From Polynucleobacter sp. JS-Safj-400b-B2 (GTDB lineage: Bacteria > Pseudomonadota > Gammaproteobacteria > Burkholderiales > Burkholderiaceae): 52,565 bases of DNA. Of the stretch, positions 7,827 through 15,824 are shown piece by piece; the first letter of the stretch is position 1; each line of letters opens with the position of its first letter. The translations under genes and the position numbers were made by a program. The DNA lies in NCBI RefSeq assembly GCF_018881975.1, contig NZ_JACVPJ010000014.1, forward strand, positions 1 through 52,565. Reading direction: 5' to 3'. The notes under the pieces were generated by a model, which was given only the letters and a program-made list of their open reading frames with translations, ran no database searches and was not told the origin of the DNA.

Positions 7827-8363
7827 TTAAACTAATGCTGGCGATGCTGGAAAATCTACCGGCACTTTAGTTGTACCGTGCAAATAATTGCTAATAATCT
7901 TGTCGCCAATGACAACAATAGCATCCACTAAATTCGCTTCAGTCCATCCAGCATCAAAGAAAGCTTGAACTAGCGCTTGATTCGGATGGCCGCGCTCAAC
8001 AGTAATGCTTTTTACCAACTTGGCTAGAGCATCTAGTTTTGGATTAAATGAAGCAGTTCCCTTACGTAACTCCATAATTTCTTCAGGAGTGAACCCGACC
8101 ATCTTACCTAGGGCCGTATGGGCGGCTAAACAATATTCGCAATCATTGACCTGACTAACAATTAAATTAATGACTTCGCGATCTTTTGAAGATAAAGAAC
8201 TCTTTGCATTCTGCAAAGCTAGATAAGTACCTAGCGCTGTTTCTGAATGAGCAAAAGTGGCATATAGATTTGGAACAAAAGATAAGCCCTTCTTTAGTTG
8301 ATCAAATATAGCTTTATTAGGCTCACTAACTTGTTCATACGTTGGTACTTGTATTGCTTTCAT
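7827..8363 (-). CDS. AhpD-like carboxymuconolactone decarboxylase family protein
   Basis: 178 residues with the AhpD signature E-x11-C-x2-C-x3-H visible as Glu63, Cys75, Cys78 and His82 (NDCEYCLAAH). Members act as thiol peroxidases or disulfide reductases rather than decarboxylases. ATG at 8363 has AGGA 6 nt upstream; a start 24 nt earlier has none. First gene of the minus-strand GST operon, divergent from the AraC gene, so probably its direct regulatory target. Confidence 0.87.
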   Translation of the reverse strand: MKAIQVPTYEQVSEPNKAIFDQLKKGLSFVPNLYATFAHSETALGTYLALQNAKSSLSSKDREVINLIVSQVNDCEYCLAAHTALGKMVGFTPEEIMELRKGTASFNPKLDALAKLVKSITVERGHPNQALVQAFFDAGWTEANLVDAIVVIGDKIISNYLHGTTKVPVDFPASPALV

Positions 8364-8424
8364 TTGTATTCCTAGTTGGGTTGGCAAATATCAGTTGCAC
8401 TGTTTTGCCAATTTCTATAATATG

Positions 8425-8459
8425 GTATTAATAGTAATTTAAAATCCAATTATTAATAC
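8425..8459. promoter_or_regulatory. Candidate operator between the GST operon and AraC gene
   Basis: Two perfect inverted half-sites, GTATTAAT (8425-8432) and ATTAATAC (8452-8459), are separated by 19 AT-rich bases in the short divergent intergenic region. Position and symmetry suit a regulator binding site controlling the operon that starts at 8363, the AraC gene, or both. No experiment supports it; AT-rich inverted repeats also arise by chance. Confidence 0.4.
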
Positions 8460-8471
8460 AATTAGTCCCAA

Positions 8472-9314
8472 ATAGATCGACTCTCAGCCCTTCTTGGTAA
8501 CTTTCAAATTAAGTCCAAAGTCTTTGGACATGGAACTTTATGTGGCCAGCATGCCTTTGATATTTCTGAAAATGTAGGGCACATCCATATTATTAAAAAA
8601 GCACCTCTTGAAATCATCCTTAACGATCGATCCATTGACATAGCTGAACCCAGCCTAGTCTTTTTCTCCAGGCCAACCCCACATACGTTTAAATCAATTG
8701 ATGAGGATGGTGTGGATATGGTTTGTGCAACCGTAGCTATTGGCAATGGATTAAATAATCCCCTTACTCTAGGCTTACCAGACTGCCTGGTCATACCACT
8801 ATCTCAAATGGCAGAGTTTAATAAGCTGCTCGAACTACTCTACTTTGAGGCATTTGATAATCGCTGCGGGAAAACAGAGGCTCTCAACCATTTGATGGAC
8901 TACTTGGTCATCAGGATGTATCGCTATGCCATTCAGGAAAACTTGATCGAGAATAGTGCGATCTCAGGTTTGGCAGACCCAAAGATTTCAAAAGCCGTTC
9001 AAGCTATTCACGAGCATCCAAGTCAAAACTGGTCATTAGAGACTTTGGCAAGGGAAGCGAATATGTCACGCTCAAGATTTGCAGAGTACTTCAAAGAAAA
9101 AGTAGGTGTTCCGCCAATGAACTATCTAACAGAGTGGCGCATAAACCTGGCTACCAAGTATCTTTTAGATGGGAAACCAATCAAAACTCTACATAAAAAC
9201 TTGGGATATTCCTCTACCACCTCATTTGCAAGAAGCTTTCAGCAACGCCAAGGCCTTACACCAAAAGAATGGCTAGTGATGCAAGCTCAACCAAGTAATG
9301 AGATAACAAACTAG
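8472..9314 (+). CDS. AraC-family regulator with cupin-type sensor domain; start codon apparently ATA
   Basis: The open frame runs from just after a TAG at 8463 to 9314. From codon 8472 it gives 280 residues: an N-terminal cupin-like domain (DRLSALLGNFQIKSKVFG, then CGQHAFDI and FFSRPTPHTFKS) and a C-terminal AraC double helix-turn-helix (WSLETLAREANMSRSRFAEYFKE; KTLHKNLGYSSTTSFARSFQQ). The family normally begins M-D-x-L-S-x-L-L, which aligns Met with the ATA codon at 8472. The next usable starts (GTG 8712, ATG 8718) lose half the sensor domain. It may be translated from ATA, start internally, or be inactive. A terminator-like hairpin follows at 9493. Confidence 0.75.
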   Translation: MDRLSALLGNFQIKSKVFGHGTLCGQHAFDISENVGHIHIIKKAPLEIILNDRSIDIAEPSLVFFSRPTPHTFKSIDEDGVDMVCATVAIGNGLNNPLTLGLPDCLVIPLSQMAEFNKLLELLYFEAFDNRCGKTEALNHLMDYLVIRMYRYAIQENLIENSAISGLADPKISKAVQAIHEHPSQNWSLETLAREANMSRSRFAEYFKEKVGVPPMNYLTEWRINLATKYLLDGKPIKTLHKNLGYSSTTSFARSFQQRQGLTPKEWLVMQAQPSNEITN

Positions 9315-9374
9315 ATTACAGAATATCGGGGAGCTAAGTCGAAGTGATTACTTACTAAGAAGCGTTACAAGCAC

Positions 9375-9551
9375 TTATGAAGGTAGACATCCAGTGTAGA
9401 CTCCTAGCAATACAGGTTCTGCGGGTGGTTAGTGTAGATGTGCAAGTAAATGGATAAGCAATTCATGGATTTAATAGAAGATCTCTATCAGTCTTTGGTT
9501 TCGAAAACCAAAGGATTTTTTGGAGCAACCATCTAACACCTTCTTACTCCA
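9375..9551 (-). repeat. tRNA-derived direct repeat, degenerate copy D
   Basis: This is most of the gap 9315-9565. TTATGA, then AGGTAGAC, TTCTGCGGGTGGTTAGTGTAGATGTG, AATTCATGGATTTAATAG, the CTTTGGTTT-CGA-AAACCAAAG palindrome and TTGGAGCAACCATCTAACAC match copies B and C in order. The tRNA half, the tRNA terminator and the block before them are missing, and the final hairpin arm has decayed (CTTACTCC instead of GTTGCTCC). It separates the AraC/GST cassette from the lipid cassette. Confidence 0.75.
9493..9521 (+). terminator. Palindromic terminator downstream of AraC gene
   Basis: CTTTGGTTT and AAACCAAAG pair perfectly around a CGA loop and are followed by GATTTTTT, a credible Rho-independent terminator for plus-strand transcripts from the AraC gene. 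The same hairpin recurs in repeat copies B and C. Confidence 0.6.
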
Positions 9552-9565
9552 AAGTAGTTCTTTTA

Positions 9566-10786
9566 CTAAAGCCCCATACAGTTAGCATAGTAAGTAACTG
9601 TTGCAGGCCAGTCTGAAAATACTCCCTTAACTCCAACTTGCCTAGCTAGTACGTCTAAAACCTCGTAAATTTGGCCGTCGGAGTAAATGGCTGATTTTAT
9701 GGATTGGTGATACCAACCTCCCCCCTTATTCATAGGGCCATCACGCTCCAATGACCATGTGATGATATTCAATCCCGCATCTTTTGCTGCCTTTGCATAA
9801 GGCGATGGAATAATTTCTCCAATGCTATTCGTTGTCAATAAGACCCATATAGGAGGAGCAATATAACGCACCCCTTTTGCATAAAGCTCTTGCATGGTTG
9901 GCTTTAACAATTCAGGCTTAGTAGCATTGAACCCATTCTGCTCATATCTACCATCCAAATAAATTGCCTGCTTTCCAAACTCTGGTTCATTTTGAATCCA
10001 GTACATCACATCATTTAAATTAAACGATTGTGGAAAAACGTCATCAGGAGAAACCCCGGCCTGCTTATATTCATCAATAAGTGCTTGTGCATATTGCTCT
10101 TGGGTAAGGCCTAAATAAGGCATGGGCACTACTGCCTCTTTGAGTTCAGGAGTAAATTTACCGCCAAATTGTTTAAATAAAGCTATAGATTCCTGATGTG
10201 TTAATAAAGTACCCCCAGCGTCGGAATATAGTTCGGTTCTCCAAGATGGTGTTCCTGCCATATAGGACTGAATATCCTTAGCGTTTTTATTAAACCCATC
10301 CATCTTGCCACGCAGGGTTTTAAATTCGCCTAGAGTGATATCAGTTGTCCGGCACTCCGCTAACGCAGGTTTTATACCATTGGCCGGAATAAATGGTTTT
10401 GCACACTTTTCCTGCAAGCTTGTTAGCAAAATATTCGTTGTTCCCTGTAAATCATTTTGCGCATGTCGACAAACTAATTGCTTATCTTTAGTAAAAGTAA
10501 CGTCGCATTCAAAAATACCGGCTCCCATCAATGCCGCAGCCTTATTTGACTGAACTGTATGCTCGGGAAACTCCAAAGGAGCGCCACGGTGGGCAATTGA
10601 AAATAAAGATTGACGAGGGGTCATCCCAGCACAACTTCTTAACTTACTTTTTAAGGGACCCTCTTTCATAGCATCAATTAGAAAATATGGCCTTACCCCG
10701 AACTGAATTTCTTGTGCAAATCCCGACATACTGGTTAAAAGTATGGTTGCTACAAGTAAAGGGCTTAATTTTTTAGGAAATCGCAT
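9566..10786 (-). CDS. Periplasmic glycerophosphodiester phosphodiesterase
   Basis: 406 residues with a signal peptide (1-24, SGFAQ) and a GDPD TIM barrel: His66-Arg67 (AHRGAP), PEHT, Glu93 and Asp95 (FECDV), His108, and a C-terminal WSLERDG strand. It cleaves deacylated phospholipids or other glycerophosphodiesters to glycerol-3-phosphate plus alcohol in the periplasm. The insertion between the catalytic His and the C-terminal strands is long, as in GlpQ-like extracellular enzymes. Its start overlaps the LplT gene by 14 nt, so it is the third gene of a GT-lplT-GDPD operon. Confidence 0.88.
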   Translation of the reverse strand: MRFPKKLSPLLVATILLTSMSGFAQEIQFGVRPYFLIDAMKEGPLKSKLRSCAGMTPRQSLFSIAHRGAPLEFPEHTVQSNKAAALMGAGIFECDVTFTKDKQLVCRHAQNDLQGTTNILLTSLQEKCAKPFIPANGIKPALAECRTTDITLGEFKTLRGKMDGFNKNAKDIQSYMAGTPSWRTELYSDAGGTLLTHQESIALFKQFGGKFTPELKEAVVPMPYLGLTQEQYAQALIDEYKQAGVSPDDVFPQSFNLNDVMYWIQNEPEFGKQAIYLDGRYEQNGFNATKPELLKPTMQELYAKGVRYIAPPIWVLLTTNSIGEIIPSPYAKAAKDAGLNIITWSLERDGPMNKGGGWYHQSIKSAIYSDGQIYEVLDVLARQVGVKGVFSDWPATVTYYANCMGL

Positions 10787-12074
10787 TTAGAGCGCTATTT
10801 TTTGACCCAAAATACTGATACATGATCAGCGTCATAGCCAAAAAGACAGTTCCACCAAAACCAATAATGATGAGCGGCAAGCTGATGTTTATCGACAAGA
10901 GAATAGAGTAGACGAGGAGCATAAACAACACTGCTAAGTTCTCACTAAAACCCTGAACGGCGATAGATTGGCCAGTTGCCATCAGTGAATGACCTCGGTG
11001 TTGCAATAATGCATTCATTGGAACTACAAAATAACCTGATAACCAGCCTAACAGGATTAATAAAAAATAAGCGGGCAAATCATTCAGGCTTAATTGGATT
11101 GACTGTACTTGAAAGAGGACGATTGGCGGTAAAAGCCCATCGTTATACACACCCATTAAACAGACTACTAAGCCCATCAGTGCGCCGTAAGGCAATACGT
11201 TAGCAGAATTCTTCAGAGAGACTTTACATGCCGCATATACAGCCCCTGCTGCAACCCCGATTGCAGAAACGGCTTGTAAAGCAGCACTCTCAGAGAGATT
11301 CATATGTAAGGCATATTCAGCCCATTTCAACATTAGGAATTGAAGGGTTGCTCCAGCCCCCCAGAATAAGGTAGTCACTGTTAGGGAAAGTTTACCTAGC
11401 CGATCTCGCCATAGGCTCACAAAACAAGTAGAAAAATCCCGTACTAAATTACCATAATGTAGGTTCAACTTTTGATAGCTAAATCCTACCTTTAATAAGG
11501 GTACATTTAGTAAAGCAGCCGAAGTATAAATGGCTGAAATCAAATAAATAGCCATTGCTGCAGAGCTTGAAATATCACCTCTTATGAAATCTAGATTAAC
11601 CAGTTGGAAATAATCATGCAGAAAATCACTAATTAGAAATCCTCCCAATAAGGTTCCAAAAATAATTGAACCAATGATGAGGCCTTCCATCCATCCATTT
11701 GCAGCTACCAACTTATCTGATGGTAGTAGCTCAGTCAAAATTCCATATTTTGCTGGCGCATATAAGGCGGCACCTATACCAACGATGCCATACCCCAATA
11801 ATGGATGTATCCCAAAAAGCATGAGGCCGCAGCCACAAGCTTTTAGCACGTTAGAAATCAACATCACCTGACCTTTAGGCCTTGAGTCTGCAAAAGCACC
11901 TACAAATGGAGCAAAAAGAACATAAGGCATTACAAAAGAAATCTTGAGTAAAGGGGATACCCAATCCGGCTCTTGCATTGAAAATAAAAGAGCAATGGAT
12001 ACTATGAGTAATGCGTTGTCTGCTAGTGATGATAAAAACTGTGAGAAAGCTATCGTATAGAAAATACGATTCAT
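10773..12074 (-). CDS. lplT: Lysophospholipid transporter LplT
   Basis: 433 residues, about twelve transmembrane helices, major facilitator fold. Characteristic stretches: FYTIAFSQFLSSLADNALLI at the N-terminus, FVMPYVLFAPFVGAFADS, ALYAPAKYGILTELLPSDKLVAANGW. LplT flips lysophospholipids back into the cytoplasm for reacylation. Here no Aas acyltransferase is adjacent; instead LplT sits between a glycosyltransferase (4-nt ATGA overlap) and a GDPD, suggesting lipid turnover or remodelling. Confidence 0.88.
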   Translation of the reverse strand: MNRIFYTIAFSQFLSSLADNALLIVSIALLFSMQEPDWVSPLLKISFVMPYVLFAPFVGAFADSRPKGQVMLISNVLKACGCGLMLFGIHPLLGYGIVGIGAALYAPAKYGILTELLPSDKLVAANGWMEGLIIGSIIFGTLLGGFLISDFLHDYFQLVNLDFIRGDISSSAAMAIYLISAIYTSAALLNVPLLKVGFSYQKLNLHYGNLVRDFSTCFVSLWRDRLGKLSLTVTTLFWGAGATLQFLMLKWAEYALHMNLSESAALQAVSAIGVAAGAVYAACKVSLKNSANVLPYGALMGLVVCLMGVYNDGLLPPIVLFQVQSIQLSLNDLPAYFLLILLGWLSGYFVVPMNALLQHRGHSLMATGQSIAVQGFSENLAVLFMLLVYSILLSINISLPLIIIGFGGTVFLAMTLIMYQYFGSKNSALNAIS

Positions 12075-13312
12075 TGCTTAATAAAAATTTCTCTTAAAAC
12101 AGGCGATGATGCCAGCTTATCTGTTGAATGGGAATTTAGTATTAAATCGTGATAATTGTTTTCTAATTTTTTAGTAACTTGATCCCATGAAATTTCCAGG
12201 GTTGTTTGCCTTGCATGGGCTCTCAAATTTTCTAAATTAACATCATCTTTTATTAACTCGAGGCCTGCTGCAACGAATGAGTTGGCCTCATTTGGGCTGG
12301 CTAAAAATCCATTGATACCATGATCTATAAATTGCCTAGCTGCTGCATAGTCATACGCCAAAACAGCTAGCCCACTAGCCATTGCCTCGATTGTTACGTT
12401 GCCAAATGTTTCGCTTAGGCTAGAAAATAAAAAGATATCACCACTAGCATAATGGCTTGCAAGCGATTCACCCCTCTGAACCCCAGTAAAGATGCTATCA
12501 GGGCAGCTTAACTTTAAGGACCCTTTTTCAGGTCCATCGCCAACCCATACCATTTTCAGATTTGGATTAACTTGTGACATTGCTTTAAATGTTTCTACAG
12601 TGACTTGTAAATTTTTCTCTGAAGCAAGTCTACCGACACATAAGACCACTTTTTCATGGTCCTTGATTCCCCAATGATTTCGTAATTCTTGACAACGCTT
12701 TGATGGATTAAATAATTCAGTATCCACTCCTCGAGCCAGTACTTTGAGCCTCTCAAATCCATTGCTGAGTAACTGATTTTTGAGTTCCTGAGTTGGCACC
12801 ATTGTGAAGTTACTATTGTTATGAAAGTAACGAAGATACCTTTGAATCAGGTTTTTTAGGAAGCTCATTCCATAGTGGGTTGAATACGCATCGAAATTTG
12901 TTCGGAAATCTGAACAAATCGGAATATTTAATTTTTTAGCTGCCTCTAGTGCTGACCAACCGAGGGGACCTTCGGTAACTATATGGACAAGACTAGGCCT
13001 ATCAGCTGCCCATTGCTTAAGTAGCATATTTTTTTGAGGTAGACCCATCCTTAGAGAGCTGTAACCCGGTATAGGCATTCCCAGTGTCAGCAGTTCTTTG
13101 AAATGAGATTCTTTTTTAGGCTTGTCTTTTAATCCCTGGCGAGGCCGGATGAGTGTGATGTCATGCCCCATCTCCTCAAGACCCTTAATGAATCGAGCAA
13201 TCGTGCTAGCTACTCCATTAACCTCTGGAGGATATGTTTCCGTAACAATAGCAACTTTCACCGATACATTCGGCTTTAAGTCACTATTTTCTCCCAAAGT
13301 ATTTGATGTCAT
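12071..13312 (-). CDS. GT4-type glycosyltransferase (MgtA/SqdX-like)
   Basis: 413 residues, GT-B fold. N-terminal TETYPPEVNGVASTIARFI is the signature of lipid glycosyltransferases such as MgtA, SqdX and related mannosyltransferases. The C-terminal nucleotide-sugar site reads CVGRLASEKNLQ and SETFGNVTIEAMASGLAVLAYD (E-x7-E). A plausible acceptor is a diacylglycerol or phosphatidyl-linked lipid, supported by the operon with lplT and GDPD, but the sugar and acceptor cannot be read from sequence. The upstream ribosome site is weak. Confidence 0.82.
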   Translation of the reverse strand: MTSNTLGENSDLKPNVSVKVAIVTETYPPEVNGVASTIARFIKGLEEMGHDITLIRPRQGLKDKPKKESHFKELLTLGMPIPGYSSLRMGLPQKNMLLKQWAADRPSLVHIVTEGPLGWSALEAAKKLNIPICSDFRTNFDAYSTHYGMSFLKNLIQRYLRYFHNNSNFTMVPTQELKNQLLSNGFERLKVLARGVDTELFNPSKRCQELRNHWGIKDHEKVVLCVGRLASEKNLQVTVETFKAMSQVNPNLKMVWVGDGPEKGSLKLSCPDSIFTGVQRGESLASHYASGDIFLFSSLSETFGNVTIEAMASGLAVLAYDYAAARQFIDHGINGFLASPNEANSFVAAGLELIKDDVNLENLRAHARQTTLEISWDQVTKKLENNYHDLILNSHSTDKLASSPVLREIFIKQ

Positions 13313-13457
13313 TGGCTCTGAGTATTCTCGAAGAAAATAACAGTTTTATGACAATGGGATCTTTTTTATATGTCTTAAAGTTGTCACAAATAAATTGTAA
13401 ATATGGTCATATTCATATTTTTGTAATGTAACACTTCAATATTCAGAGGATCCAAAA

Positions 13458-14102
13458 TTGATTCAATTTCTTGAAACCCTAAAAAAACAGCGCTGGGATG
13501 ATCATCGTTATTATCACCATAGCCGTATCAATCAATCGCTACACTTTGTTAGCGCTTTGAGCTTTTTAACTGCCTACTTTTTATTATTTACCGATCCTAT
13601 TGCAGCTTCTTTGTTGGCTTGGTTGGTTGCAATGACCACTCGCCAAAGCGGCCATTTCTTTTTTGAACCAAAAGGATATGACGAGATTAATAAAGCCACC
13701 CATGAGTACAAGGAAGAAATTAAAGTGGGCTACAACCTCAATAGAAAAATTGTTCTTTTATCCATTTGGGCGGCAATCCCAGTATTGGTGTATTTCAATC
13801 CAGTATTCCTGCAAAAATTTATCGCTTTTAATACCTTCACAAATACCGAAGGCTTTATTCGACAAACCGGTCTCTTATGGCTCTGGCTTGGTGTTGGTGG
13901 CGTACTTTTCCGCACTTTCCACCTCTTTTTCATTCATGATGTTGAGGCAGCCTTGGCATGGATGACAAAAATTATCACGGACCCATTCCATGATGCAAAA
14001 ATTTATGCGACGGCACCCTTGTATTTATTGCGCGGACAACTCATCGACCCTATGAACCACCTTGAGCTCAACGAAGAAAACCTGGGCTCAATCAACTCCT
14101 AA
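13458..14102 (+). CDS. Mpo1-like (DUF962-type) membrane protein
   Basis: 214 residues with several hydrophobic helices. The N-terminal RYYHHSRINQSLHFVSAL and the central QSGHFFFEPKG resemble the conserved YxxxHxNxxNxxxHF and GHxxFExxxP motifs of the Mpo1/DUF962 family; the yeast member is an iron-dependent dioxygenase of 2-hydroxy fatty acid alpha-oxidation. Extra histidines (THEYKEE, FHLFFIHD, DPFHD) could bind metal. Translation starts at TTG 13458, 8 nt after GAGGA. Its end overlaps the opposing aminotransferase gene by 15 nt. Family assignment is from recalled motifs, so moderate. Confidence 0.55.
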   Translation: MIQFLETLKKQRWDDHRYYHHSRINQSLHFVSALSFLTAYFLLFTDPIAASLLAWLVAMTTRQSGHFFFEPKGYDEINKATHEYKEEIKVGYNLNRKIVLLSIWAAIPVLVYFNPVFLQKFIAFNTFTNTEGFIRQTGLLWLWLGVGGVLFRTFHLFFIHDVEAALAWMTKIITDPFHDAKIYATAPLYLLRGQLIDPMNHLELNEENLGSINS

Positions 14103-15770
14103 TGTAGATGCATGTTGGGTAGTATTTTTTCTAAATAGCATTTCTTTGATGATTTGACGCTTAATCGCTTTATTGCTTAGCCCATTTCCATTCCACCACC
14201 AAGCATCCTGCTTCATGGATTGGGCTGCAGCAATAAAGCGCTCTAGAACGGCTAACATGTCTGCATCGCTATAGTTCAGACTGAAGATAAATCTCCCTGT
14301 ACCAATCCAGCTTAGCGCTAGGCCTTGTTCTTTTAAGTAGTACTGAAACATCCAGTTGTAGCGACTTGGCTCTGTGAAATAGACGGTCCAAATACTAGAC
14401 ATATTCGCAACCCTGACTGGCAAATCCAATGAAATTAATTTTTCATTAAAGAGATTAGCGCGACGATTCCAAACTTCATCCAAATCTTCATACATTTTTT
14501 TGATAGCTGGAGTTTCAAGTTGCTCTAAAAATACTTGCATCGCTCCCATCACATAGGGGTGCGAGTTAAATGTTCCTCTCGCAAAACAGATGTCAGCTGG
14601 CTTTTCTTCTCTAAACCGCTTCATCAAATCACTTCGTCCACACACTACGCCAATCGGCAAGCCACCGCCTAAGGTTTTACCATATGTCACCATGTCAGCC
14701 CGAACGCCAAAGTATTCTTGAGCGCCGCCCTGAGCCAAACGAAATCCTACGAATACCTCATCAAAAATGAGAACAACTCCATTCTTTGTGCAAACTTCCC
14801 TTAATTCTTCGAGCCATTTGGTATAGGCAGCGCGATCATAATGCGCAGTACGAGAGCTATCTAATAGAGACGAATCGCCAGGCGCCCCTTTATTCGGATG
14901 CATAGCCTGCAGTGGATTAACCAATACGCAGGCAATATTTTTTCGATTACGCAGCACCCGCAAGGTATCTTGATCCATCTCCTTCAGTGTGTAGGTTTCC
15001 CTGGGAGGGAGTGGATTGCCTATGCCAGGCTGAACATCTTCCCACCAACCGTGATAGGCACCATTAAAACGCACCACATGGCTACGCTTTGTATGGTAAC
15101 GTGCCAACCGTACCGCCTGCATTACAGCCTCTGTACCAGACATATGAAAGGATATTTCATCTAATCCCGAAATGGCTGTCAAACGCTTTACATTGTCGGC
15201 AACAATGGGGTTGTAAAACCCCAAAACAGGCCCCAGCTCAGACACACGTTTAGCTCCATCTTCAATGGCCTTTTTATAAAAGTCATATCCGAGAACATTG
15301 ACGCCATATGACCCAGTTAAGTCATAAAAGATATTGCCATCTAAATCAGTCAAGGTAACCCCAGATGAGGACTGCATAAAGCTACCAGATTTCAAATGCT
15401 CGCTAACAAAAGGGCTAAATTGAAAGGGTACTCGATACCTCCCCGTAAATTGCAGATCCGATATATTTTTGGCCGCTTGATTTGTCAGGGCAACTGATTT
15501 TGCAAAACGCTCCTGATAGATATGCGATAAGCGCATAAAACCAGCCTCCCTTAAAGAGGCGATATTATCTGGAGCGCCATCAACTTTAAAAAAAGAGTCT
15601 CGATTAAAGGAGTAAAAAGGAATTAAACGGGCTACTCTCTTTGCCATGCGTGAGTGTCCAGCCAATGAGGGATGCTTAGCCTTAGATAGCTGTAATCTTG
15701 TATAGACCTTCCGAACAATCCACACTCCAAACCCTGCTCCGAATATACTTAATGCAACCCAACTATTCAT
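14088..15770 (-). CDS. Membrane-anchored class III aminotransferase (GSA-aminomutase-like)
   Basis: 560 residues. An N-terminal helix (about 4-20) is followed by a basic linker, then a fold-type I PLP enzyme from about 110: SGTEAVMQAVRLAR (phosphate site, 211), FNGAYHGWW, FDEVF (Asp337) and the Schiff-base lysine Lys365 in TYGKTLGGGLPIG. The core resembles glutamate-1-semialdehyde 2,1-aminomutase, but the membrane anchor and the extra 100 N-terminal residues are not those of HemL. The donor and acceptor are unknown. Divergent from psd (54 nt apart) and convergent with the Mpo1-like gene, hinting at a lipid-related amine. GGAG precedes the ATG by 6 nt. Confidence 0.85.
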   Translation of the reverse strand: MNSWVALSIFGAGFGVWIVRKVYTRLQLSKAKHPSLAGHSRMAKRVARLIPFYSFNRDSFFKVDGAPDNIASLREAGFMRLSHIYQERFAKSVALTNQAAKNISDLQFTGRYRVPFQFSPFVSEHLKSGSFMQSSSGVTLTDLDGNIFYDLTGSYGVNVLGYDFYKKAIEDGAKRVSELGPVLGFYNPIVADNVKRLTAISGLDEISFHMSGTEAVMQAVRLARYHTKRSHVVRFNGAYHGWWEDVQPGIGNPLPPRETYTLKEMDQDTLRVLRNRKNIACVLVNPLQAMHPNKGAPGDSSLLDSSRTAHYDRAAYTKWLEELREVCTKNGVVLIFDEVFVGFRLAQGGAQEYFGVRADMVTYGKTLGGGLPIGVVCGRSDLMKRFREEKPADICFARGTFNSHPYVMGAMQVFLEQLETPAIKKMYEDLDEVWNRRANLFNEKLISLDLPVRVANMSSIWTVYFTEPSRYNWMFQYYLKEQGLALSWIGTGRFIFSLNYSDADMLAVLERFIAAAQSMKQDAWWWNGNGLSNKAIKRQIIKEMLFRKNTTQHASTLGVD

Positions 15771-15824
15771 AAATACTCCAATTGTTCTTTCTTGACACTT
15801 TTACTTCATTTGTTTGACAAAATT

